From RCIO01 sp040880025 (lineage in GTDB: Bacteria > Pseudomonadota > Alphaproteobacteria > Rhizobiales > Rhizobiaceae): 64,000 bases of DNA. The notes beneath the pieces are model-generated. The model did not search any database, was not told the DNA's origin, and was given only the letters and a program-made list of their open reading frames with translations. Position 1 is the stretch's first letter, and every line of letters starts with the position of its first letter. A program made the translations under genes and the position numbers. The stretch is taken from NCBI GenBank assembly GCA_040880025.1, contig JBBDJD010000011.1, positions 124,001-188,000 of the forward strand. Reading direction: 5' to 3'. Below are positions 1 through 8,545 of the stretch, one piece after another.

Positions 1-365
1 TCGTTTCGGGCGCCGCCGACACGATCGCGGTAACGCAGCAGTCGAAGCACCGGCTCGTTGCCGAACTCCCCTATGTGACCAGCCCCGGCGCGGGCGTGTC
101 GACCCTCGTCACCGATCTCGGCGTGTACGAGAAGGAGGACGGCTCCTTCGCGCTCACCCGTTATTTTCCGGACGCCGGCGAGGGCCGCGATGCGGCGGTC
201 GAGCGAATCCGTTCCAAATGCGGCTGGGACCTGAAGGTGAGTGAAAGGCTGGCCGCCGACGCGGAGCCGGAGCCCGACCAACTGCTTCGCCTCAGGCTTT
301 TCGACGCCCGAAACGATTTCCTCGAGCATTCCCGCGCCAGGACAGAACAGGAGGTTGTGCAATGA
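1..365 (+). CDS. CoA-transferase subunit B (class I, glutaconate/3-oxoacid type), 5' partial
   Basis: The reading frame is open from base 3 to a TGA at 363-365, so the gene starts upstream of the window. The visible C-terminal part contains VTSPGAG and VTDLGVYE, which are typical of the beta subunit of glutaconate-type class I CoA-transferases that move CoA between organic acids. The catalytic Glu of this family lies nearer the N terminus and is not visible. The stop overlaps the ATG of the next gene by 4 bases, so the two are probably translationally coupled. The A subunit is expected just upstream. The substrate cannot be read from this fragment; the neighbours suggest a carboxylic acid imported by the TRAP system. 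Confidence 0.85.
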   Translation, partial: VSGAADTIAVTQQSKHRLVAELPYVTSPGAGVSTLVTDLGVYEKEDGSFALTRYFPDAGEGRDAAVERIRSKCGWDLKVSERLAADAEPEPDQLLRLRLFDARNDFLEHSRARTEQEVVQ

Positions 366-1156
366 GGGAGCGAAAGGAACCGATCGTAAGGACCAGGATC
401 GCCACGCTCACTGAGGACACGATCACGGTGCGTGGGCACGATCTGGTCGGCGAGCTGATGGGAAAGATAGACATCGCCGCGCTTTACTACCTGGAGGTCA
501 CCGGCCGACTGCCCGACGAAACGCAGAACGCGCTGCTCAACGCGATGATGGTAGCGATCGCGGAACACGGTATGATGCCGAGCGTCATCGCAGCACGGCT
601 TACGCTTTTGGGTGCGCCCGAATCCTTCCAGGGTGCCGTTGCCAGCGGCCTTCTCGGGGCCGGCGACGTCTTTGTCGGTCCAACCAGCAACGTGGCCCGC
701 ATGCTTCAGTCCGAAGTCGCCGGAATCGACGGCGGAGAAGAGGAGAAGGCGCGCGCGATCGTAGAGCGGTATCTCGCCTTGGGCCGCCGCATACCCGGGC
801 TCGGCCATCCGCACCACCGTGTTGACCCTCGTTCCGAGAAGCTGCTCACCATGCAGCGCGAGTTGAACGCGCCCGAGGGGCACGCGCGGCAAATGATCGC
901 CATTCAGAAGGCCGCGATCGAGGCATCCGGCCGGCATCTCACCTTCAACGCGGTTGCCGCCGTCGGGGCCATCGCCTCCGATATAGGCATCGATTGGAAA
1001 GCCGTGCGTGGCATCGGACTGGTGGCGCGCTGCGTGGGCCTCGTCGGTCACCTCGTGGAGGAGATGGCGCAACCCTCGGCCCAGGCGATCTGGGACCTCG
1101 TGCACGAGCATACCGAATACTCAGACCCGCAGCTGCCCCAACCGGAAGGGAGATAG
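362..1156 (+). CDS. citrate synthase-fold protein (citryl-CoA lyase-like)
   Basis: This 264-residue protein is shorter than ordinary citrate synthase (about 370-430 residues) but keeps the core signatures. GLGHPHHRVDPR (about residues 146-157) corresponds to the citrate synthase GxGHxxxxxxDPR segment with the second active-site His, and FNAVAAVGAIASDIG (about 194-208) lies where the catalytic Asp region is found. The first active-site His segment reads GPTSNVARM rather than the usual HGGA form. Proteins of this size are usually annotated citryl-CoA lyase. Lying between a CoA-transferase and redox genes, it probably makes or cleaves a citryl-CoA-like thioester. It overlaps the upstream gene by 4 bases. 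Direction and substrate are inferred. Confidence 0.8.
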   Translation: MRERKEPIVRTRIATLTEDTITVRGHDLVGELMGKIDIAALYYLEVTGRLPDETQNALLNAMMVAIAEHGMMPSVIAARLTLLGAPESFQGAVASGLLGAGDVFVGPTSNVARMLQSEVAGIDGGEEEKARAIVERYLALGRRIPGLGHPHHRVDPRSEKLLTMQRELNAPEGHARQMIAIQKAAIEASGRHLTFNAVAAVGAIASDIGIDWKAVRGIGLVARCVGLVGHLVEEMAQPSAQAIWDLVHEHTEYSDPQLPQPEGR

Positions 1157-1162
1157 CGGCCC

Positions 1163-3112
1163 GTGAGCAACGACCAGTTCCCGAACCTATTCACGCCCCT
1201 CGAGCGCGGCCGGCTGGCTCTGCGCAACCGGGTTATGATGTCCGGCCACATGACCCTCTATTCTACCGGCGGGATGGTGGGTCCGCGGCTCGTGCGCTAC
1301 TACGCCGAACGGGCCGCCGGAGGTGTGGCGATCATCGTTACCGAGGCGGCGGCGGTCGATCCCACGACGGTGAAGTTTCCGGAAATGATGCGCGTCTACG
1401 ACCACGCCATCGTGCCCTGGCTCGACACGCTGGCCGACGCGATCCACGAGCATGGCGCGCGCGTGGTCGTGCAATTGGCCCATGGCGGCTCGCGCATGTC
1501 GGCGATCGATTCCGACCTGCCGCTCATGGCGCCGTCGGCGGTTTCCAGCGCCATGTACAACGAGATGCCCCGCGCCATGACTCTGGACGAGATCGGGATG
1601 GTGCAGGAGGGCTATGCCCGCTCCGCCGCCAATGTCGCTCGCAGCCGAGTCGACGGTGTCGAGATTCATGCCGGCCATGGCTACCTGCCGGTTCAGTTCC
1701 TCTCGCCGATGCACAACCGGCGCGACGACGATTACGGCGGCACACCTGAAAAGCGCGCGCGGTTTCTGATCGAAACGCTCCAGGCTGTTCGTGAAGCGCT
1801 CGGCGGCGACAAGATACTCGGGCTCAAATTAAACGGCGAGGATGGCGTACCCGGTGGGTTGACGATCGAGGACTACGAGCTGGTCGCCGGTCAGGTCGCC
1901 GCTACCGGTGTCGTGGACTATGTGAACGTCACGGTCGGCGTCGCGCGGACCAACCATCGCGTAGTACCGGCGATGCCGGTCGAACAGGGCGTCAACGTCG
2001 CCAATGCCGCGAGAATAAGGAAAGCGGCGGGCGACTTGCCGGTGTTCGCGGTCGGCCGCATCTATCAGCCGGACTACGCCGAACGGATCATCGCGGACGG
2101 CTCGGTCGACGGCGTGGCGATCGCGCGGGCCCTGATCGCGGACCCGGACTGGGTGCGCAAGGCGGCGACCAACCCTGCGCGTATCAGGCCATGCATCGCG
2201 GTCAACCAGGGCTGCTTCGGCTATCTGTACCGCTCACGGCCGATCACCTGCCTGGTCAATCCGAGGTCGGGCAAGGAAGGCGGCTGGACGGCGCGGCCGC
2301 ACGGAAAGAGCAAGCGGGTCGCCGTTGTCGGCGGCGGCCCCGGCGGTTGCGAGGCGGCGATCGCGGCCGCCGGGCGGGGCCACGACGTGACACTGTTCGA
2401 GGTTTCCGGCCGACTTGGCGGACTGCTCAATCATGCGGCTTCGGTGGAATCGCGCCGCAACTGGGAAGATTTCCTTATTTTTCAGCGCAGCGAACTGAGC
2501 GCGCTCGGAGTTGATGTCCGTCTGGAGACATCCGCCGACGCCGCGTCGCTCGCGCAGCACGGCTTTGATCACGCGGTCCTCGCCCTCGGCGCCGGACCGG
2601 CGAGGCATGAGGACGTCGGAGGCGGCGTTCCCAAGGTGCTCGACCAGGTGGCGGCGCTTTCGCTTGTCGGCCTCGAAGGCAAATCGGCCGTGGTTGTCGA
2701 TGAGGTCGAATCCATGGAGGCCTACGTGCCGGCCGAGCATCTGGCGCGCGCGGGCGCGAAGGTGACACTTGTCACCGCTAGCCTGGCCCCCGGCGGCAAG
2801 CTCGATCAGCCGAGCATCGTACTCCTGATGCAGCGCATGGCCGAGTTGGGCATCGTCCTGAAAACCTCCACGCGCGTAGATGCGGTCAGTCCGGAAGGCG
2901 TCAGCTTGGCCGATGTCTGGAGCGGCCGCGTGACGCATCAACCATGCGACGTGCTGGTGCTGGCGCGCGACCGTGTCGCCCCGGCCCGCTCGCTCGCGCT
3001 CGCTCTCGAAGAGGAGAACGGGATTCCGTTTCGAGAGGTCGGAGACTGTCTTGCTCCGCGCAGTGCTCTCGAAGCGGTTCGGGAAGGCCGCCTAGCCGGT
3101 GAGTCGATTTGA
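1163..3112 (+). CDS. NADH:flavin oxidoreductase / 2,4-dienoyl-CoA reductase-like (OYE-FAD fusion)
   Basis: This 649-residue protein has a GTG start 6 bases after the upstream stop. Residues about 1-340 form an Old Yellow Enzyme TIM barrel with FMN-site motifs such as HAGHGYLPVQFLSP and the NRRDDDYGG segment. Residues about 385-640 form a dinucleotide-binding half beginning VAVVGGGPGGCEAA. This matches the FadH/trimethylamine dehydrogenase architecture. The iron-sulfur motif is unusual: it reads CIAVNQGC then TCLVNP, so the second of the usual four Cys ligands is Val (codon 2201-2203). The protein probably reduces an enoyl or dienoyl intermediate of the operon's pathway, possibly with an altered or absent 4Fe-4S cluster. 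Confidence 0.88.
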   Translation: MSNDQFPNLFTPLERGRLALRNRVMMSGHMTLYSTGGMVGPRLVRYYAERAAGGVAIIVTEAAAVDPTTVKFPEMMRVYDHAIVPWLDTLADAIHEHGARVVVQLAHGGSRMSAIDSDLPLMAPSAVSSAMYNEMPRAMTLDEIGMVQEGYARSAANVARSRVDGVEIHAGHGYLPVQFLSPMHNRRDDDYGGTPEKRARFLIETLQAVREALGGDKILGLKLNGEDGVPGGLTIEDYELVAGQVAATGVVDYVNVTVGVARTNHRVVPAMPVEQGVNVANAARIRKAAGDLPVFAVGRIYQPDYAERIIADGSVDGVAIARALIADPDWVRKAATNPARIRPCIAVNQGCFGYLYRSRPITCLVNPRSGKEGGWTARPHGKSKRVAVVGGGPGGCEAAIAAAGRGHDVTLFEVSGRLGGLLNHAASVESRRNWEDFLIFQRSELSALGVDVRLETSADAASLAQHGFDHAVLALGAGPARHEDVGGGVPKVLDQVAALSLVGLEGKSAVVVDEVESMEAYVPAEHLARAGAKVTLVTASLAPGGKLDQPSIVLLMQRMAELGIVLKTSTRVDAVSPEGVSLADVWSGRVTHQPCDVLVLARDRVAPARSLALALEEENGIPFREVGDCLAPRSALEAVREGRLAGESI

Positions 3113-3153
3113 GACGAGGCGCTATTGCCCGTCATAACAAGGAGGAACGTGAA

Positions 3154-4245
3154 ATGGAGTGTATTTTCCACTTGAAAACCCTGTCGCGCCACCTGGCTGC
3201 CGGTCTGGTTCTGGCGGCGCTCGGTGTCCCTTCCGCGTTCGCGCAGGAGACCTACAACCTGCAGTTCGCCAGCTATATCGGCCAGGGCGCCGCGCAGAGC
3301 AAGGCGCAGGAGTGGTGGGCCGATGAGATTGAAAAACGGACCGACGGACGAGTCACGATCGAGTTCTTCTACCAGGGCTCTCTGCTGCCCGCGACCGATA
3401 TTCTGCGCGGCGTTGCCGACGGCCGCGCGCAACTCGGCTACGTGGCGAACGCCTACCATCCGGCCGAGTTGCCCTTGTCGAGCGTGGTCGGGGTGCCATT
3501 CGTCACCTCTAATGCCGAGGCCCAGATGCGGACCTTCCAAGAGCTCTACGAGCGCAATGAGGCGTTCCGCGCCGAATGGCAGAATCAGGGCGTACACGTA
3601 CTGTTTTTCAATCCGCTATCAGAGAATATTCTGGGCACCCGCGATCCGGTCGAGGGCCTGAGCAGCCTGGAGGGCAAATCCATTCGTGGCCTCGGCTACG
3701 TAAATCAAGTGCTCGAACTCGTCGGAGCCAACCCCGTGGCGATCGCCGCGCCCGAGATCTACGAGGCGCTGCTGCGCGGCACGCTCGACGGATATTCCGG
3801 CTTCGCCTTCGAGGTCGTGACCGCTCTCAAGCTGCACGAGGTGGCGCCGTACACCGTTGCGACCGGCACGGGCAACTATGTCTTCGCCGCGACCCCGATC
3901 ACCAAGTCGCTCTGGGACGAGATGCCCGACGACATCAAGGCGACGATAACCGAGGTCAGCACCGAATACATGACCGAGGTCTCGGAAATCCTGGCCCAAA
4001 CCGAGGACGAGGTCTGTGCGACGATCAAGGAATCGGGCGGCACTGTCACGGTGCTGTCGGATGAAGACCAGCAGAAAATTGGCGAGTTGGTCGGGGACCG
4101 GATCAACCGGCTTTGGATCGAAGACGCTTCGGCGCGTGGCGTCGATGCCGCAGCCTTCTTCGATGACTACACCGAGACCCTGACCAGGCACGAGGCCGAG
4201 GTCGATTATGTGTCCGGCGTCAAACGCTGCGCCGAGTCCGGTTGA
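3154..4245 (+). CDS. dctP: TRAP transporter substrate-binding protein DctP (copy 1)
   Basis: A 363-residue periplasmic binding protein. The ATG at 3154 is chosen over an upstream TTG in the same frame because it follows a strong AAGGAGG Shine-Dalgarno sequence. Residues about 1-31 look like a signal peptide (basic start, LAAGLVLAALGVPSAFAQ). The mature part has the DctP fold signatures RTDGRVTIEFFYQGSLL and a central region rich in conserved Gly and Asn. It should capture an organic acid for the DctQM permease downstream. It is closely similar along its whole length to the second DctP at 4719, so the pair arose by duplication. No substrate-specific motif can be read. Confidence 0.92.
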   Translation: MECIFHLKTLSRHLAAGLVLAALGVPSAFAQETYNLQFASYIGQGAAQSKAQEWWADEIEKRTDGRVTIEFFYQGSLLPATDILRGVADGRAQLGYVANAYHPAELPLSSVVGVPFVTSNAEAQMRTFQELYERNEAFRAEWQNQGVHVLFFNPLSENILGTRDPVEGLSSLEGKSIRGLGYVNQVLELVGANPVAIAAPEIYEALLRGTLDGYSGFAFEVVTALKLHEVAPYTVATGTGNYVFAATPITKSLWDEMPDDIKATITEVSTEYMTEVSEILAQTEDEVCATIKESGGTVTVLSDEDQQKIGELVGDRINRLWIEDASARGVDAAAFFDDYTETLTRHEAEVDYVSGVKRCAESG

Positions 4246-4270
4246 ACACTATGAGACGGAGAAGCAGCGA

Positions 4271-4714
4271 ATGACCACTTTGGAAGAACGCCGCGCGCTC
4301 GGTGCGAAGATACAGGAGGATCTCTTCGGCGAGTATCCGCCTTCCGTACGCGGGCCTGCTATCGACATCATTTCCCGCGACTGGGCCGAATTCGCCGATG
4401 AAACCGTGTTCGGCTTCGGCTGGGCGCGCGGCGTAATTTCCCGCAGGGAACGCAGCATGGTGACCTGCGCGGCATTGGCCGCGCAGGGGATGGAACGACA
4501 GCTCGTGCAGCATTTGAAAGGCGCGCTCAACCTGGGAGTTACGCCGGAAGAGCTGATTGAGGTCTGCATGCAACTCGTCTTCTACGCGGGTTGGCCAAAA
4601 GCCCAGAACGCGCTGCAGATGCTCGTGGAGGTACTAACCGCCCGGGGCGAGCTTGATGCCGTCGTCAAACGGGTCGCCGAAGCGCGCGCACAAATGAACA
4701 ACAAGGAGGAGTAA
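4271..4714 (+). CDS. carboxymuconolactone decarboxylase family protein
   Basis: A 147-residue all-helical protein starting MTTLEERRALGAKI. It carries the gamma-carboxymuconolactone decarboxylase pattern, with a central segment around residues 50-85 and the C-terminal VFYAGWPKAQNALQ motif typical of gamma-CMD rather than the CxxC AhpD peroxidases. Family members decarboxylate or isomerise lactones, and many are of unknown function. The gene sits between two duplicated TRAP binding protein genes, 25 bases after one and 4 before the next, so it belongs to the same transcript. An internal start at 4271 is preferred because upstream codons overlap the DctP end. Its chemical role here is unknown. 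Confidence 0.85.
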   Translation: MTTLEERRALGAKIQEDLFGEYPPSVRGPAIDIISRDWAEFADETVFGFGWARGVISRRERSMVTCAALAAQGMERQLVQHLKGALNLGVTPEELIEVCMQLVFYAGWPKAQNALQMLVEVLTARGELDAVVKRVAEARAQMNNKEE

Positions 4715-4718
4715 CAAT

Positions 4719-5795
4719 ATGCTCAGCAAATCCGTCGCCGCCGCCGTCGTGGCAATAGCCATGACCGGACTGTCACCGGCGCCTGTGTCGGCGCAGGAAC
4801 CTTTCACGCTTCAATATGCCAGCTACATCGGTGAAAGCGCCGCACAGAGCCGGGCATTTGAATGGTGGGCCGAGGAAGTCGAGAAACGGACCGATGGCCG
4901 GGTCAAGGTGGAGCTATTCTACCAGGGCTCGCTACTAGCCGCGACCGACGTTCTTCGCGGCGTCGCAGACGGCCGCGCGCAGCTCGGCTATGTGGCCAAT
5001 GCCTATCACCCAGCGGAGCTTCCGCTGTCGAGTGTCGTCGGTGTGCCCTTCGTCACCTCGAATGCCGAAGCCCAGATGCGAACTTTCTATGAACTCTACC
5101 AGCGTAATGAATCGTTTCGTGCCGAATGGGAAAACCAGGGCGTGCATGTTCTGTTCTTCAATCCGCTGTCGGAGAACATCGTCGGCATGCGCGACCCCAT
5201 AGACGGGCTCGGCGACATCGAAGGCAAGTCGATCCGCGGCCTCGGCTACGTCAACCAGGTGCTGGAGATCGTCGGCGCGAACCCGGTGGCGATAGCGGCC
5301 CCGGAAATCTACGAGGCGCTGCTGCGCGGCACGCTCGACGGATACTCCGGCTTCGCGTTCGAGGTTGTGACCGCGCTCAAGCTGCACGAGGTCGCGCCGC
5401 ACACGACGACACTCGGTACGGGCAACTACGCATTTACGGTTACGCCGATCACAAAGTCGCTCTGGGACGAGATGCCCGATGACATCAAGCGGATCATGAC
5501 GGAAGTCAGCGTTGAATACATGGACAAGGTGACCGAGTTCCTCGTGGAGACCGAAGACGATGTGTGTGCCGCGATCAAGGAGTCGGGCGGATCGGTCCGG
5601 CTGCTTCCGGGCGAGGATATCGCCAATGTCGGCGAAATGGTCGGGGATCGGATCAACCAGCTCTGGATCGAGGACGCCACGGCGCGTGACGTCGATGCCG
5701 CGGCCTTCTTCGACGACTACACCGAGACCTTGGCCAGGCACGAGGCCGAGGTTGACTACGTGTCCGGCGTTAAGCGCTGCGCGGAGGCCGGCTGA
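4719..5795 (+). CDS. dctP: TRAP transporter substrate-binding protein DctP (copy 2)
   Basis: This 358-residue protein is a paralogue of the product of 3154-4245; long blocks are identical, for example GLGYVNQVLE and LLRGTLDGYSGFAFEVV. The ATG follows a clear AAGGAGG ribosome binding site. Residues about 1-25 are a signal peptide ending near PVSAQE. The pair differs mainly at the N terminus and around residues 120-190 and 225-310, which could tune ligand preference. It lies directly upstream of the DctQ and DctM genes, so it is probably the partner co-transcribed with the permease. Two binding proteins sharing one permease could broaden the substrate range; this is inference. Confidence 0.92.
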   Translation: MLSKSVAAAVVAIAMTGLSPAPVSAQEPFTLQYASYIGESAAQSRAFEWWAEEVEKRTDGRVKVELFYQGSLLAATDVLRGVADGRAQLGYVANAYHPAELPLSSVVGVPFVTSNAEAQMRTFYELYQRNESFRAEWENQGVHVLFFNPLSENIVGMRDPIDGLGDIEGKSIRGLGYVNQVLEIVGANPVAIAAPEIYEALLRGTLDGYSGFAFEVVTALKLHEVAPHTTTLGTGNYAFTVTPITKSLWDEMPDDIKRIMTEVSVEYMDKVTEFLVETEDDVCAAIKESGGSVRLLPGEDIANVGEMVGDRINQLWIEDATARDVDAAAFFDDYTETLARHEAEVDYVSGVKRCAEAG

Positions 5796-5827
5796 ACGAC
5801 CCGACGCAGCCAGAGAGGTCGCTCGCG

Positions 5828-6349
5828 ATGAGATTGACGGTTCGGTGGATAGCTGCCTTGCTCGCGGTCGCGGCGGCGCTGAGCGTGCTCGCGATGATGG
5901 GCATGACCAGCGCCGACGTTGCCTCGCGCTGGATCACGGGGCGCTCGATTCCGGGCGCCCAGGAGGTGACGGAATCGCTGATGGTTGCGATCGTGTATCT
6001 CGGCATGGCCTACGCGCTTTGCCGTCGCGAGCATGTCTCGGTCGCGCTTCTGACCTCGCGCCTTCCGGCGCGGCCGGCAGCGGCGCTGCGCCTCCTCGGA
6101 ATGATCGTCATGATCGCGGTTATCACCTGGATGACGTGGCGTACGGGGCAGGAGGCGCTGCGCTCGTTCCAGATCGGAGAGGTGCGTTTCGGTCTCCTGC
6201 AGGTTCCGATCTGGCCGGCGCGCCTCACCATTCCGGTCGGCCTCACAGCGTTCCTGATGCAGGCGCTGCTTGATCTCTACGACCAGTACGTCCTGTTCCG
6301 CGAAGGACGCAAGGAACCGCCATCCGGCGCGGAGCGGGGTTTCGCGTGA
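5828..6349 (+). CDS. dctQ: TRAP transporter small permease DctQ
   Basis: A 173-residue membrane protein with about four hydrophobic segments. It has the DctQ layout: a first helix near residues 7-27, then VASRWITGRSIPGAQEVTE, a classic DctQ signature, followed by a Cys/Arg loop after the second helix. It forms the small membrane subunit that works with DctM to drive sodium- or proton-coupled uptake of the ligand delivered by DctP. It begins 32 bases after the second DctP gene, and its TGA shares one base with the ATG of DctM, which indicates coupled translation. Confidence 0.92.
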   Translation: MRLTVRWIAALLAVAAALSVLAMMGMTSADVASRWITGRSIPGAQEVTESLMVAIVYLGMAYALCRREHVSVALLTSRLPARPAAALRLLGMIVMIAVITWMTWRTGQEALRSFQIGEVRFGLLQVPIWPARLTIPVGLTAFLMQALLDLYDQYVLFREGRKEPPSGAERGFA

Positions 6350-7674
6350 TGGAAGTCGGCCTGATCATACTTCTCGTGTTCGTGGTCCTCCTCGTGCTTT
6401 TAGCGATCGAGGTTCCGGTAGCGTTCTGCCTCGCCGCCAGCGGTACGTTCGGGCTAATGCTGCTGCGTGGGCAGAATGTCGCCGGCGCGACACTAGCCAG
6501 TGTACCCTACCAGGCGGCCGCATCCTTCACGATGACCGTGGTGCCGATGTTCATTCTCATGGGCATGCTGGCGATGCACGCCAATATCGCTGAGGATCTG
6601 TTTCGTATAACGAACCGGATATTTCGCCGCGTCACGGGCGGGGTGGCGGTCGCCACGGTCATCACCTGCGCGGGGTTCTCCGCAGTATGCGGCTCAAGTG
6701 TGGCGACGGCCGCGACGGTCGGGCGCCTCACCATCGCGGAAATGGAAAAATACGGCTTCTCAAGCGGATTCGCGGCGGCGGTCGTGGCCTCTGCCGGCAC
6801 GCTGGGCGTGCTCATCCCGCCCAGCATCGCGCTGGTGTTGTTCGGCATCATCACGAACGAGTCGATCGGCAAGCTGCTGATCGCTGGGATCATACCCGGC
6901 ATCCTGTCGGCCGTGATCATGGGCGTCGGCATCCTCGTCTTCGCTCGGATGGGCGTCGGCTTCGACCGGAAGGCCACCGCCGCGTCGTCCACCCCGGTCG
7001 TCCAGGCCGGCGGCTATGGCGGCGTCATGCGTCTGGCAGTGCTGTTCGCGATTGTTATCGGCGGCATCTACTCTGGCCTCATTACTGCCACCGAGGCCGC
7101 AGCGATCGGCGCCCTGGCGGCGCTGGTCATGCTACTGATGCGGATATTGTCGGAGCGGATGTCGCTGTGGCCGACGCTTTTCGGGGCGCTGCGCGAAAGC
7201 GCCTCGGTGACGAGCATGGTCTTCGCCATCATCGTCGGCTCCAGCATTTTCTCCTATTTCATTGTCTCTGCCGGGGTGCCGACGGCGTTCAGCAATTGGG
7301 TTCTCGGCTTCGAACTGCCGCCTCTGCTACTGGTGCTGCTCCTGCTCCTTTCGCTCATACCGCTCGGAATGTTCCTGGACGGCGTGTCGATCCTGCTGAT
7401 CACGGTGCCGCTGTTTTACCCGGTCGTGGTCGGCGAACTCGGATATGACGGCCTCTGGTACGCCATTCTTACAGTCAAGATGATCGAACTCGGGCTGATC
7501 ACTCCGCCAGTCGGAGTCAACGCCTTCATTGTATCAAGCATGGTGCGCGACAGGGGCGGGCTTGAGATGGTCTTCCGCAATATCTGGGCATTCATCATTC
7601 TCGACTTGATCATTTTCGCCGTCCTGTTCGCCTTTCCGGGCATCGTGAGTTGGCTGCCCGGCCAGGTGCGTTGA
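6349..7674 (+). CDS. dctM: TRAP transporter large permease DctM
   Basis: This 441-residue, highly hydrophobic protein is the expected length for DctM, with roughly a dozen membrane segments. It shows DctM features such as GFSAVCGSSVATAATVG and SAGTLGVLIPPSIALVL, where the polar and proline residues line the transport path, and GLITPPVGVNAF near the C terminus. The ATG at 6349 overlaps the DctQ stop; an in-frame GTG one codon earlier is possible. With DctQ and one or both DctP proteins it forms a complete TRAP transporter for the operon's substrate. Confidence 0.94.
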   Translation: MEVGLIILLVFVVLLVLLAIEVPVAFCLAASGTFGLMLLRGQNVAGATLASVPYQAAASFTMTVVPMFILMGMLAMHANIAEDLFRITNRIFRRVTGGVAVATVITCAGFSAVCGSSVATAATVGRLTIAEMEKYGFSSGFAAAVVASAGTLGVLIPPSIALVLFGIITNESIGKLLIAGIIPGILSAVIMGVGILVFARMGVGFDRKATAASSTPVVQAGGYGGVMRLAVLFAIVIGGIYSGLITATEAAAIGALAALVMLLMRILSERMSLWPTLFGALRESASVTSMVFAIIVGSSIFSYFIVSAGVPTAFSNWVLGFELPPLLLVLLLLLSLIPLGMFLDGVSILLITVPLFYPVVVGELGYDGLWYAILTVKMIELGLITPPVGVNAFIVSSMVRDRGGLEMVFRNIWAFIILDLIIFAVLFAFPGIVSWLPGQVR

Positions 7675-7695
7675 GCGGCAGGAATCGGAGAGGCA

Positions 7696-8541
7696 ATGAG
7701 CGAAATAGAGAGCGTTCCCGCGACACAAGAGATCGTCGTTCAGAACTTAGACGGACGCATCATTGTGATGGACTCCATCACCTTTTCGGACGAACGCAAC
7801 AATACCCATGACGTTTTGGTCGGGGCATCGTTCTGCGGCCTGCTGTCGATCCGGTGGCCTCTGAGGGTCAACCCAAAAGGCGTGATCTGCCATGAGGCCG
7901 GCCCCGGAAGGAACATGGCCGGCGTGAGCGGGCTTTGGGCGCTCGAGGCGTTCGGCATCCCGGGCGCCGCAGCCGCCACCCATTCCTGCCGGATCGCCGA
8001 CGGCCGAGACATGTATGACAACGGCGTCGTATCCCATGCCAATGACAGCGCGCGGTTGCTCGGGATCGCAGAAGGAAGCCCGGTGAAGGAAGTGGCCCGC
8101 CTGATGCTTGAAAGGCAGCGCACGCTGCCGGATGTCTATCGACCGGTGGCGGTGGCGCACCAGTCGAAGCGCGGCCGCGTAACGGCTATGGGGTCCGTCA
8201 CCTTCATAACGACCGAGAACGAAGGTGACGTGATTTGCGCGGGTTCGCATTTCGGCCGGACCTCGGCGGCCTATTCGTCCCGGTTCCGGCTGCGCGGGGT
8301 GATGTGCAACGACGCCGGCCGGTGCAAAGACGAATCCGGCATTTCCGGTCTCGCGGTGCTACAGGAAAAGGGCATTCCAGGGGCCGCGGTTTCGACCGAG
8401 AGCGCCGAGATCGGCAACGGGATGAGCACTTATCGCGACGGCATCGTATCGGCACGCAACGAAGTCGCGGCGAAACTCGGCATTGACGAGGGTATGCCGG
8501 CGCGGGAAGCGGCGCTGTTGATGCTGGAAAGGGATTTTTGA
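7696..8541 (+). CDS. unrecognised protein with two tandem homologous domains
   Basis: A 281-residue soluble protein with no signal peptide or membrane segment. It is built from two copies of a domain of about 120 residues: roughly 19-142 and 154-281. Matching landmarks are GRIIVMDSITF with GRVTAMGSVTF, SGLWALEAFGIPGAAA with SGLAVLQEKGIPGAAV, and DNGVVSHANDSARLLGI with RDGIVSARNEVAAKLGI. Each half contains conserved Asp/Gly turns and a Cys or His near the RGVMCNDAG-like segment, which could be an active site. The family is not recognised. It lies 21 bases after DctM and 4 before the hydratase, so it belongs to the catabolic operon, where an enzymatic role is likely but unproven. Confidence 0.8.
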   Translation: MSEIESVPATQEIVVQNLDGRIIVMDSITFSDERNNTHDVLVGASFCGLLSIRWPLRVNPKGVICHEAGPGRNMAGVSGLWALEAFGIPGAAAATHSCRIADGRDMYDNGVVSHANDSARLLGIAEGSPVKEVARLMLERQRTLPDVYRPVAVAHQSKRGRVTAMGSVTFITTENEGDVICAGSHFGRTSAAYSSRFRLRGVMCNDAGRCKDESGISGLAVLQEKGIPGAAVSTESAEIGNGMSTYRDGIVSARNEVAAKLGIDEGMPAREAALLMLERDF

Positions 8542-8545
8542 GGCG

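Noticed and set aside
161..1111. Long minus-strand frame over the CoA-transferase and citrate-synthase-like genes
   Set aside because: It is antisense to two genes with recognised families and has an unnatural, His/Arg-rich sequence, as expected of a shadow in GC-rich DNA.
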